NCBI RefSeq assembly: GCF_009760925.1
Contig: NZ_VRLV01000014.1
Coordinates: forward strand, 62,001 to 126,000
Length of the DNA stretch: 64,000 nucleotides
Direction: 5' to 3'
Origin: Nonomuraea typhae
Lineage (GTDB): Bacteria > Actinomycetota > Actinomycetes > Streptosporangiales > Streptosporangiaceae
Position 1 is the stretch's first letter. Every line of letters begins with the position of its first letter. Positions 40,345 through 47,964 of the stretch are shown one piece after another. The translations under genes were made by a program, and so were the position numbers. Below the pieces are notes generated by a model. That model worked only from the letters and a program-made list of their open reading frames with translations. It was not told the origin of the DNA and did no database searches.

Positions 40345-40414
40345 GATTAATAAGGAATAAGCTGTCGGTTAATCGGTGAGAACCTCATTCTGTATATTGT
40401 CCGTTATTTCGTGA

Positions 40415-41713
40415 CTAGTTGGGCCGAAACCACTGGGGCGTCGCCGCCTTCGCCTGCTCCCGATCTTCCATGAGCGTGCACAGGCACCGCCCCAGCAGCG
40501 TCATCGACCGGCAGCATCCCGGTCCCGTGGCGGAGCGTGCCCGGACGATCGTCGTGGCACGTTGCAACAGCCGATCCAGGCTGGGCTCGCCACAGCCCTT
40601 GACCCCACGGTTGTTCCAGGGGCACGACTCGCGCTCGGCGCAGCTCATCGCCTTCACCGGCACGATCGGCAACGCCATCGACTCGAACTTCAGCGGATCC
40701 TCGCGCTTGACCCGCAGGTTCGCCAGAACCTGCGAGGCCCTGCGCGAGACCCGCAGCAACCCGGCGTTGGACGACGAACCCGGCGGCGGCGGTGGCTTCC
40801 TGCCGACGCCGGCCGCGGCCGGCGGAGCACCTCCCCGGCTGGGCACCACCAGCAGGGTAGCCGCCGCGATGAGCCCGCCGCCGACGATCAGGCTCAGCCC
40901 GATCGGCTCGTCGAAGAACAGCACCGCGATGGCCGCCACCCACAGCGGTTGCGAGGACATGAGCACCGCGCTCGGCACGGCGGGAACGTGGATCTGGCCG
41001 TAGGAGCGTGCCAGGAAGCCGAGCGCGCAGGCCACCACGGCCAGATGCGCCATGATCCACCAGTCGCCCGAGCTCGCGGGGAGCACGATCCCGTCACGCG
41101 CGGCGAAGAGCCCGGTGGACAGGCCGATCGTGGCGAGCTGGATGACGGTGACGGCGTAGGCGTTGAAGCCCCGCCGGGCCTTGGACATCCGCGCCAGCAG
41201 CAGCGTGTGTCCGGAGTAGAGCGCCGCCGACCCCAGGGTGGCCAGCAGCGCGACCAGCGACAACGTGTGGTCCTCGGCGCCGCTCAGCAGGGTGAACACC
41301 GTCATCCCCGCCATCGCCAGCGCCACGCCCGCCCATACCCGGGCGGGCACGCGGACCCGGAAGAAGACCAGTGCGAGCAGCGGCGTGATGATGACACTGC
41401 ATCCCACCGCGAACCCCGACACCGACGAGGGCAGGCTCCCCAGCGCGATCGCCTGGGCGGTCTGCCCCACACCGAACATCACCCCGAGAACGCCCGCGCT
41501 GACCCAGGTCGAGCGCGAAAGCCCCCACAAGCACCCCGGCCTGAGGAGGATCAGAGTGATCGCCGCGATGGTGTAGCGCTCGGCGAGCAGATCCTCGACG
41601 GGTAACCGGTGAATGAGATCCTTCATCAGCGGAAACGCCGACCCCCATGCGGCGCTGACGAACAACAGAAGCACAGCTCCCAGGAGGGGTCGGGGAGCGG
41701 GCACGACTGCCAT
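40415..41713 (-). CDS. EamA/DMT-family transporter with Cys-rich C-terminal tail
   Basis: 432 residues from ATG 41713. The first about 295 residues are a ten-helix drug/metabolite transporter with two EamA repeats (SAAWGSAFPLMKDLIHRLPV; SAVLMSSQPLWVAAIAVLFF). The remaining about 135 residues are not part of the family: a Pro/Gly linker (GRKPPPPPGSSS), then a hydrophilic segment with seven Cys arranged SCAERESCPW, KGCGEP, GPGCCRS and RCLCTLM. This tail could bind metal or [Fe-S], or be a fused small protein. It is on the same strand as the peptide/TPR genes, 130 bp upstream, and may export the peptide, but this is only context. Confidence 0.8.
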   Translation of the reverse strand: MAVVPAPRPLLGAVLLLFVSAAWGSAFPLMKDLIHRLPVEDLLAERYTIAAITLILLRPGCLWGLSRSTWVSAGVLGVMFGVGQTAQAIALGSLPSSVSGFAVGCSVIITPLLALVFFRVRVPARVWAGVALAMAGMTVFTLLSGAEDHTLSLVALLATLGSAALYSGHTLLLARMSKARRGFNAYAVTVIQLATIGLSTGLFAARDGIVLPASSGDWWIMAHLAVVACALGFLARSYGQIHVPAVPSAVLMSSQPLWVAAIAVLFFDEPIGLSLIVGGGLIAAATLLVVPSRGGAPPAAAGVGRKPPPPPGSSSNAGLLRVSRRASQVLANLRVKREDPLKFESMALPIVPVKAMSCAERESCPWNNRGVKGCGEPSLDRLLQRATTIVRARSATGPGCCRSMTLLGRCLCTLMEDREQAKAATPQWFRPN

Positions 41714-42009
41714 GAAGGAAGCATGTCACTACAATGAGCAGCCAATGGTGTACAGCCTGAAGCCGGTGATGTTCCTCTACCACTCAGAGTTAAGGGCCTC
41801 ACTCGCGGTTCCGCACACCCCTACCCGGGCAATCCGCCGAATCGGCCATTTCCCACTATTCCCCCCAACCCCTGGCCCCCGGCCTGCCCCACCGGCCACG
41901 GCGCCCGCCGGCCCGCCACGGCGACATGGAACGGGGCCGTACCGCGTTCCGGGACGCGGACGGCGGGTGGGCCCGCTGGGGTGGGCCCGCTGGGATGGGC
42001 GCGCACCGG
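41714..42009. other. 296-bp gene-free gap with promoter region and 14-bp repeats
   Basis: The left 110 bp are AT-richer and probably hold the EamA promoter. At 41965-42006 there are three 14-bp units, GGGTGGGCCCGCTG twice and then GGATGGGCGCGCAC. No credible gene; small plus-strand frames here are Pro/Arg-rich and lack ribosome-binding sites. Confidence 0.5.
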
Positions 42010-42498
42010 CTAGCAGCCGGTCACGGCGGCGCGCGTGAGGCGCTTCTCGATGTAGACGACCGTCAGCGCGCCCACCTCCCGGCGCGCGACCTCGCGCCAG
42101 CCGAGCCCGAGATAGAGCTTGAGCGCCGCCTGCTGGTTCAGGGTGGTGTCGCCGCGGACGCTGTGGAAGCCGAGCTCCACCGCACGCGCCTCGAGGGTCT
42201 TCACCATGGTCCTGCCGAACCCGCGCCGCTGATAGTCGGGATGCACCCGCAGCCGGCACATCTCCGCGGCGCCGGCGTCGATGGGCCGGAGTCCGCCCAT
42301 GGCCACGACGCGCCCGTCGACCTCGCCCACGAGGAAATCCCCGCCGCAGGCCAGATAGATCTCCTGGATGCGCGGGAAGTCGTCGTCGTAGTAGACGCCG
42401 TCGCCCGGAACCAGGCCCACCTCCGCGAGGCAGACCCGGTGCAGGGCGAGAATCGTGTCGAGGTCAGACCAGCGGTATCGCCTGATCTTCAGCTTCAT
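42010..42498 (-). CDS. GNAT acetyltransferase
   Basis: 162 residues. The ATG overlaps the stop of the XRE-TPR regulator by 4 bp (42495-42498). GNAT motif A is CRLRVHPDYQRRGFGRTMVK and motif B is DTTLNQQAALKLYLGLGW. Translational coupling to a regulator suggests the acetyltransferase is an output of, or modifies, that system. Substrate unknown. Confidence 0.9.
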   Translation of the reverse strand: MKLKIRRYRWSDLDTILALHRVCLAEVGLVPGDGVYYDDDFPRIQEIYLACGGDFLVGEVDGRVVAMGGLRPIDAGAAEMCRLRVHPDYQRRGFGRTMVKTLEARAVELGFHSVRGDTTLNQQAALKLYLGLGWREVARREVGALTVVYIEKRLTRAAVTGC

Positions 42499-44060
42499 AC
42501 ACCATTGCTCCGTTCCCCGAGGGCGGATGGTTTTCGTAGTTCCTCCCGGAAGGCGACCAGGAGGGGATGCTTGGGATCCTTGGCGGCTATGGACTCGCCC
42601 AGCTTGAAGGCGGCCTGCATGACGAGTTCGGTGCGGTACTCCACGTTCAGCTTCTCGAGCGCGGCCAGGGCGAGCTTGAGCGACTCGTCGATGTCACCGT
42701 CGATCAGGCGGCACTGTGCCTGGTCGAACCGGATCAGCGTCTGGTCCAGGATGTGATCCTGGTACTTGTCCAGCGCCTGGCCCAGGATGACGTCGGCCTC
42801 CAGGGTCTGGCCGAGCTTGGTGAGCACGTCACCCTGGTAGAAGTACAACTGGCGCTCGGTGTAGCCGAAGGCCATGTCCTCCTTCTCGTGGTTACCCATC
42901 TGGGAGAAGGCCGTCCTGGCCCGCGACAGCGCGCGCTTGGCCTGTTCGACGACCTCCTTCTTGCTGTCGACGCCCGAGATCATGGCGAGCGCGCGGGCCT
43001 CGACGACCGGCGCCATCGCCTGCGCGGCGCACGAGACCGCCCCGGCCAGGTCACGGCTCTTCTTGGCGAGGTTCAGCGCCTCGCGGGCGTCGCCGTAGTA
43101 GAGCGGGACGAGGGACTCGCGAGCCGTCACCCACGCGCGCAGCGCGCGGTCGCCCGTCTCGTCGGCCGCGGTGCGGCCGGTGCGGAAGAACGAGCGCGCC
43201 AGGCGGTGGTCGCCCAGGTTGATCATGATCATGCCGCTGAGACCCGACAGTTGCGCGGCCATGCGGCACAACCGCTCCTGCAGGTCGGTCGGCTGCCTGC
43301 GGGACATGGCGTTGCGCACCGCGCTGAGCTCCAGCAGGACGTCGCAGAGCAGCCGCAGCGGTGCGGTCGTGGTGTACTGGCGGCCGAAAGCGAGGGTGGC
43401 TTCCTCCCACTGATCCATCATGTTCGGCGAGACGGTGGCCCTGACCAGGGTCTCGTCCATCCGCCTCCTGATGCCCTCGGCGGCACCGACGATCGGGCCG
43501 TCGAGCTTGAGGGCGTTGTTGCCGCGCAGCAGCTCTAACAACGTCCTGCGCAGGATGTTCTCGTGTTCTTCGTCGGAGTCGTCGTTGGGCTCGACGGACG
43601 AGGCGGGGAAGTAGAGGTCGTCCCGCGGCAGGTTCATGGACCCCGGCCCGTACTCGCGGTAGGGGATCCCGGTGACGCCGTTCTGGCGATGCCCGTGCCC
43701 GCAGATGCAGGGGCCGTCGTAGCCCAGGCCCAGGGGCTCGACCCGGTAGACGGAGCAGAGATAGTGGAGGTACTCGGGACCGGGCCGCTTCAGCCCGCTT
43801 TCGTAGGCCGACAGCAGCGTCTCGCCGATGCCGGGCGGCGGCTTCGCATCCCGCTCGAACAGGGCGCGCACCTGCTCGATGACATCGGCCAGCGCGATGC
43901 CGTGCGACAGGCGATGACTCTTGATCTTGGTCGTGCCGAACTGCGGCCCACAGGTCTCGTGGATCTCTTCAGCAATCTGGGCAGCGATACGGCCGGCAGC
44001 CAGACCCTTGGCCCGGATCCGCCGCGCCATCTCTGTTTCCCTGTGCTGTCTGCCGGACAT
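42495..44060 (-). CDS. XRE-type HTH regulator with TPR-like helical repeats
   Basis: 521 residues from ATG 44060 (GAGAGG upstream). The N-terminal part (about 1-110) is a HTH_3-type unit (KIKSHRLSHGIALADVIEQV, ETLLSAYESGLKRPGPEYLH with the recognition helix LLSAYESGLKRPGP). A short CICGHGHRQNG element follows near residue 125. The rest is helical, TPR-like repeats (LARSFFRTGRTAADETGDRA, YFYQGDVLTKLGQTLEADVI, QALDKYQDHILDQTLIRFDQ). This build is common in actinomycetes and resembles peptide-responsive RRNPP-type regulators, though no cognate peptide gene was found beside it. It is divergent from the 92-residue gene. Confidence 0.85.
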   Translation of the reverse strand: MSGRQHRETEMARRIRAKGLAAGRIAAQIAEEIHETCGPQFGTTKIKSHRLSHGIALADVIEQVRALFERDAKPPPGIGETLLSAYESGLKRPGPEYLHYLCSVYRVEPLGLGYDGPCICGHGHRQNGVTGIPYREYGPGSMNLPRDDLYFPASSVEPNDDSDEEHENILRRTLLELLRGNNALKLDGPIVGAAEGIRRRMDETLVRATVSPNMMDQWEEATLAFGRQYTTTAPLRLLCDVLLELSAVRNAMSRRQPTDLQERLCRMAAQLSGLSGMIMINLGDHRLARSFFRTGRTAADETGDRALRAWVTARESLVPLYYGDAREALNLAKKSRDLAGAVSCAAQAMAPVVEARALAMISGVDSKKEVVEQAKRALSRARTAFSQMGNHEKEDMAFGYTERQLYFYQGDVLTKLGQTLEADVILGQALDKYQDHILDQTLIRFDQAQCRLIDGDIDESLKLALAALEKLNVEYRTELVMQAAFKLGESIAAKDPKHPLLVAFREELRKPSALGERSNGV

Positions 44061-44168
44061 CCCGGCCCCTCTCAACACACATGTCCCGACCGGTCTGCTA
44101 TCTGCTGACTCAGCGTAGTCTCCAGATAGCGCTGCGCCTATTAAAGACTATGGACCATTAGTGGGCGG

Positions 44169-44196
44169 TTGAAAACGCGCAGTAGAAGCTTACGGT
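44169..44196 (+). promoter_or_regulatory. Promoter TTGAAA-N16-TACGGT
   Basis: -35 TTGAAA (44169-44174) and -10 TACGGT (44191-44196) with 16-bp spacing, in the AT-rich part of the gap between the XRE-TPR gene and the 92-residue gene. Expected start near 44203, giving a leader of about 134 nt. Confidence 0.6.
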
Positions 44197-44288
44197 TAAG
44201 GATCGTCCTCCCGCGGACTGTTTCTTACAACCCACGTGGGAGAAGGACGCTCCCTGTGAACGGGAGGCGTCGTTGCGTGACTGGACGT

Positions 44289-44324
44289 CTTGAGTCATCT
44301 TTTGCTAACCAGCTACGACTCAAG
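44289..44324. promoter_or_regulatory. Inverted repeat CTTGAGTC-N20-GACTCAAG beside ribosome-binding site
   Basis: Perfect 8-bp arms (44289-44296 and 44317-44324). The right arm runs straight into GGAGG, the ribosome-binding site for GTG 44337, so a hairpin here could hide or expose the site. A DNA-binding site is the other option. Confidence 0.55.
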
Positions 44325-44336
44325 GGAGGCACCGAG

Positions 44337-44615
44337 GTGGGAGGCGACAACGTCGGCCACTTGGAGCGGCTCGCGGCGGAACTCGGCACGCACGGCCTGC
44401 TCGCCCGAGTGGTGCGGACTCAATCGGGCCGGCCGTTCGTACGCGTCATCAATCCCGCGGCGACAAGCCTGTCCGAAAACGTCACCTGCCGGCCGAACGC
44501 CGAGGTCCCCGACTGGTGGTACTGCTGGTCGTGGGGCGAACGGATGCACACGGCAGACGATCCGGCTGGTGCGGCGACCAAGGTCGCCCGCGTACTCGCC
44601 GCGGTGGGGGAGTGA
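44337..44615 (+). CDS. Hypothetical small protein, 92 residues
   Basis: GTG 44337 follows AAGGGAGG with 7-bp spacing, better than the upstream ATG choices. VGGDNVGHLERLAAELGTHG starts a helix, then LLARVVRTQSGRPFVRVINP and TCRPNAEVPDWWYCWSWGER with two Cys and four Trp, ending ATKVARVLAAVG. Proteins of this size and layout commonly sit divergent from actinomycete XRE-TPR regulators, but I cannot name a family. No signal peptide. Confidence 0.7.
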   Translation: MGGDNVGHLERLAAELGTHGLLARVVRTQSGRPFVRVINPAATSLSENVTCRPNAEVPDWWYCWSWGERMHTADDPAGAATKVARVLAAVGE

Positions 44616-44619
44616 AGAT

Positions 44620-44659
44620 GCGGTGACCCGGGTGGAGCGCAGCCACCACGGTTCACCGC
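44620..44659 (+). terminator. Terminator hairpin after the 92-residue gene
   Basis: GCGGTGA (44620-44626) pairs with TCACCGC (44653-44659), with inner GGTGG/CCACC pairs. It lies 5 bp after the stop codon. Confidence 0.7.
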
Positions 44660-44680
44660 ACCCCACGCGGCCTCACGGAG

Positions 44681-45019
44681 CCGGCGGGGTGCCCGGTGCG
44701 GAGGGTTCCCGTCCGCGGGGTCCCTGGGCATCCCGCCGGTTCCGGCCCTTCACCCATCCTGTACGGCACGCCGTACACACTGGACGTCCTCCGGCTCGCA
44801 CCGGAGGGCGCGTCGGGGGATCCCTCCCGGAAAACGGCACGGGACATGCTTCCGGGTGTGTGTCCCGTCCGAGCCGCCCGTCACCGGAGCGCCAGGCCCG
44901 CCCTCCGCGGCCCCGAGCCTTGGCGACCCCGTCTTCCCCGGCGTGATGTGACGGCGGCCGGTTCGGTCGGCGGTATCTTTTGGAGCGATTTGCTCGTATA
45001 AGAGCCGCCGACCGAACCG
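44681..45019 (+). ncRNA. Hairpin-rich leader upstream of mscS (candidate structured RNA)
   Basis: About 340 bp without a gene but packed with stable inverted repeats, all upstream of the MscS start. Stem 1: CCGGCGGGGTGCCC/GGGCATCCCGCCGG (44681-44694/44726-44739, 13 pairs plus a wobble) enclosing a second hairpin, GCGGA/TCCGC. Stem 2: TGTACGGC-AC-GCCGTACA (44760-44777). Stem 3: CCTCCGG/CCGGAGG (44788-44807). Stem 4: ACGGGACA/TGTCCCGT (44839-44868). Stem 5: CGGTTCGGTCGGCGG/CCGCCGACCGAACCG (44959-44973/45005-45019), 15 perfect pairs, ending 22 bp before the GTG. This could be a cis-acting leader, attenuator or small RNA. I do not recognise a known riboswitch class. Confidence 0.45.
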
Positions 45020-45041
45020 TATCCGGAGGGGGATCCACCTC

Positions 45042-46037
45042 GTGCTCGTCACGACACTGCCATCGCCAACGCCGACCCCATCGCCGTCCGGCTTCGGAGA
45101 CGCGATCGACAAGGTCGGATCAGGCATGGCGAGTCTCTGCAGCAACGACACGGTGCTCTGCGCTAGCCTCGCCGAGTTGATGGGTAACGCTACGTGGGCT
45201 CCGGTCGTGGCCACCGTGATCACGATCGTCCTCATCCTGGTCATCGCGTTCATCATCCGGAACCTCGTGCACCGGTTGATCGGACGCGTCGTCAACCGTG
45301 CCGCCAACGCCACCCCGATCACCGGCCGCTTCCGCAAGAACGGCGCCGCCACCGACGGCATCGACGCCCTCCTCAACGAACGCCGCAAGCAGCGTGCCGA
45401 GACCATGGGCTCGGTCCTGAAGCACGTCGCCTCGATCGTCGTCATCGGCACCGCCGTCCTGACCGTCCTGGACCGCCTGACCATCCCGATCGCCCCGCTG
45501 CTCACCAGCGTCGGCATCCTGGGCGTGGCCATCGGCTTCGGCGCCCAGGAGCTGGTCAAGGACTTCATCGCGGGCATGTTCATGCTGCTGGAGGACCAGT
45601 ACGGCGTGGGCGACGTGGTGGACGTGGGCGCCGCCGTCGGCACGGTGGAGGCGGTCACGCTCCGGGTGACGCGGCTGCGCGACGCCGACGGCCGGGTCTG
45701 GTATGTGCGCAACGGCACGATCGCCCGGGTCGGCAACGAGTCGCAGGGCTGGTCGCGGGCGTACGTGGACGTGCCGGTGGCCTACGACTCCGACGTGGCG
45801 GCCGTGCGCGAGGTGCTGCGGAAGGTGGCCGGCGAGCTGTGGGAGGACCCGGAGCTGCGCGAGTCGGTGATCGTGGAGGAGCCGGTCGTCTTCGGCGTGG
45901 AACAGCTGTCGGACAGTTCGCTGGTCTTCCGGGTCTCGGCCAAGACGCTGCCCGTCCGGCAGGCGGAGGTGGCCCGCGAGCTGAGAGTCCGGGTGAAGGC
46001 CGCGCTCGACGGCGCGGGAATAGCCATGGCCCCCTAA
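45042..46037 (+). CDS. MscS-family mechanosensitive ion channel
   Basis: 331 residues from GTG 45042 (GGAGGGGG upstream). Thr/Pro-rich N-terminus, membrane helices at about 50-78 and 125-150, and the pore helix TM3 with VGILGVAIGFGAQELVKDFI. The beta domain follows (LEDQYGVGDVVDVGAAVGTV, VEAVTLRVTRLRDADGRVWY and VRNGTIARVGN), with a C-terminal alpha/beta cap. It opens to release solutes on osmotic downshock. The preceding leader with a 15-bp stem may control it. Confidence 0.92.
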   Translation: MLVTTLPSPTPTPSPSGFGDAIDKVGSGMASLCSNDTVLCASLAELMGNATWAPVVATVITIVLILVIAFIIRNLVHRLIGRVVNRAANATPITGRFRKNGAATDGIDALLNERRKQRAETMGSVLKHVASIVVIGTAVLTVLDRLTIPIAPLLTSVGILGVAIGFGAQELVKDFIAGMFMLLEDQYGVGDVVDVGAAVGTVEAVTLRVTRLRDADGRVWYVRNGTIARVGNESQGWSRAYVDVPVAYDSDVAAVREVLRKVAGELWEDPELRESVIVEEPVVFGVEQLSDSSLVFRVSAKTLPVRQAEVARELRVRVKAALDGAGIAMAP

Positions 46038-46041
46038 CACT

Positions 46042-46047
46042 TAGGCT
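46042..46047 (+). promoter_or_regulatory. -10 box TAGGCT, leaderless promoter of globin gene
   Basis: TAGGCT, then TATATC, then GTG 46054. The 6-bp spacing matches the other leaderless genes in this window. It starts 5 bp after the mscS stop, so the globin has its own promoter. Confidence 0.6.
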
Positions 46048-46053
46048 TATATC

Positions 46054-46434
46054 GTGACTGAGATTTCCTTCTATGACGCCGTCGGGGGCGAGGAGACGTT
46101 CCGGCGGCTCGTGCACCGCTTCTACGAGGGCGTCAAGGAGGATCCCCTGCTGCGGCCCATGTACCCGGAGGAAGATCTCGCGGGCGCGGAGGAGCGGCTT
46201 CGGTTGTTCCTCATCCAGTACTGGGGCGGGCCGACCACCTACAGCCAGGAGCGCGGCCATCCCCGGCTGCGCATGCGGCACGCGCCGTTCGTGGTGGACC
46301 TGGCGGCCCGTGACGCGTGGCTGCAGCACATGCACGCGGCCGTGCTGGAGCTGGAGCTGCCGGAGGAGCTGGAGAAGCGGCTCTGGGACTATCTCGTCTA
46401 CGCCGCGCACAGCATGGTGAACAGCCTGGCATAA
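46054..46434 (+). CDS. glbO: Truncated hemoglobin, group II (GlbO type)
   Basis: 126 residues from GTG 46054. Group II 2/2 globin: SFYDAVGGEETFRRLVHRFY, LRPMYPEEDLAGAEERLRLF, LIQYWGGPTTYSQERGHPRL and RMRHAPFVVD with the proximal His, followed by WLQHMHAAVLELELPEELEK. The YWGGP...ERGHPRLRMRH block is diagnostic. It binds O2/NO and is linked to respiration or NO protection in actinobacteria. Confidence 0.93.
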   Translation: MTEISFYDAVGGEETFRRLVHRFYEGVKEDPLLRPMYPEEDLAGAEERLRLFLIQYWGGPTTYSQERGHPRLRMRHAPFVVDLAARDAWLQHMHAAVLELELPEELEKRLWDYLVYAAHSMVNSLA

Positions 46435-46450
46435 CGGGCATGACCGCCTC

Positions 46451-47956
46451 ATGGACGTCCCCTGGTGGCGCGATGCCATCGTCTATGAGATCTATGTCCG
46501 CAGCTTCTCCGACGCCTCCGGTGACGGTGTCGGGGACCTGGCCGGGGTGCGTGCGCGCCTGCCGTACCTCAGAGATCTTGGGGTGGACGCCGTCTGGCTG
46601 ACGCCCTTCTACACCTCGCCGATGGCCGATGGCGGCTACGACGTGGCCGACTATCGTGACGTCGATCCGCTGTTCGGCACGCTGGGCGACTTCGAGGCGC
46701 TGGTCGCCGACGCGCACGGGCTCGGGCTGCGGGTGATCGTGGACATCGTGCCGAACCACAGCTCGGATCGGCATCCGTGGTTCCGGGCGGGGCTGCGCGA
46801 GCGGTATGTCTTCCGGGAGGGCGGGGAGACGCCGCCGAACAACTGGCAGTCGACCTTCGGCGGTCCGGCCTGGACGCGGGTGGCCGACGGCCAGTGGTAT
46901 CTGCACCTGTTCGCACCGGGACAGCCGGATTTCAACTGGCGTGACCCGGCGGTGCACGCGGAGTTCCTGGACATCCTGCGGTTCTGGCTGGATCGCGGGG
47001 TGGACGGCTTCCGCATCGACGTGGCCATGGGCCTGTACAAGGCGGAGGGCCTGCCGGACGTCGAGGATCAGTCGTTCGCCGCGGTCTCGCCGGTGTGGGG
47101 GCAGCCGGAGGTGCACGAGGTGTACCGGCAGTGGCGCAAGGTCCTGGACTCCTATCCCGGCGAGCGGATGGCCGTCGGGGAGGTGTGGACCGACGACCCG
47201 GTGGATCTGGCGCGTTATGTCCGGCCGGACGAGTTGCAGCAGAGCTTCAACTTCGCCTGGCTGCAGGCGCCGTGGTCGGCGGAGGCGTTCCGGAAGGTGA
47301 TCGACGACACGCTGGCGACCGTGCCGTTCGCGACGTGGGTGCTGTCGAACCACGATGTGGTACGGCACCGCACCCGCTACGAGGTGGGAGCCCCAGGCGC
47401 AGGGCTGAATCGGGCAAAGGCCGCTTTTCTCACCATGCTCATGCTGCCGGGTAGTACGTATCTCTACCAGGGGGAGGAACTTGGTCTCCCCGAGGTTGAG
47501 GATCTTCCTCCGGAGGCTCGCCAGGATCCGGTCTTCTTTCAGTCCGGAGGAAAGCTTCCGGGCCGGGACGGGTGCAGAGTTCCCCTCCCCTGGACGGCCG
47601 TTGGGGCTTCACTCGGCTTCTCCCCCGACGGGGCGCGGCCGTGGCTGCCGCAGCCGCCCGCGTTCGCCCAGCTCAGCGCCGAGGCGCAGACCGGGCACCC
47701 GGCGTCGACGCTGGAGTTCTACCGCCGGGCGCTGGCCCTGCGCCGTGACCTGGTGCGATCCCTCCCGTACACACTGGAGTGGATGGATTCTCCCCCGGGT
47801 GCGCTTTTCTTCACCCGTGGGCCGGTGACCTGCGTACTCAACTGCGGTAGCGACTCCGTGTCACTTCCGTCCCACGAGAGCGTGCTGATGGCGAGCGGGC
47901 CGTTCGAGGACGGGCTGCTGCCGCCCGGCACGGCGGCCTGGCTGCGCCGCAGGTAA
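46451..47956 (+). CDS. GH13 alpha-glucosidase
   Basis: 501 residues from ATG 46451. (beta/alpha)8 barrel GH13 enzyme of the oligo-1,6/alpha-glucosidase type: WWRDAIVYEIYVRSFSDASG, DIVPNHSSDRHPWF, nucleophile Asp190 in DGFRIDVAMG, acid/base Glu244 in VGEVW and transition-state Asp302 in SNHDVVRH. There is no signal peptide, so it hydrolyses imported maltose/isomaltose-type sugars in the cytoplasm. The C-terminal beta domain is short. No sugar transporter is beside it; it stands 17 bp after the globin stop. Confidence 0.92.
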   Translation: MDVPWWRDAIVYEIYVRSFSDASGDGVGDLAGVRARLPYLRDLGVDAVWLTPFYTSPMADGGYDVADYRDVDPLFGTLGDFEALVADAHGLGLRVIVDIVPNHSSDRHPWFRAGLRERYVFREGGETPPNNWQSTFGGPAWTRVADGQWYLHLFAPGQPDFNWRDPAVHAEFLDILRFWLDRGVDGFRIDVAMGLYKAEGLPDVEDQSFAAVSPVWGQPEVHEVYRQWRKVLDSYPGERMAVGEVWTDDPVDLARYVRPDELQQSFNFAWLQAPWSAEAFRKVIDDTLATVPFATWVLSNHDVVRHRTRYEVGAPGAGLNRAKAAFLTMLMLPGSTYLYQGEELGLPEVEDLPPEARQDPVFFQSGGKLPGRDGCRVPLPWTAVGASLGFSPDGARPWLPQPPAFAQLSAEAQTGHPASTLEFYRRALALRRDLVRSLPYTLEWMDSPPGALFFTRGPVTCVLNCGSDSVSLPSHESVLMASGPFEDGLLPPGTAAWLRRR

Positions 47957-47964
47957 GGGAACTG

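Noticed and set aside
44753..45736. 328-residue minus-strand frame covering the mscS leader
   Set aside because: Antisense to mscS; composition rich in Thr/Arg and no domain. The leader is better explained by hairpins.
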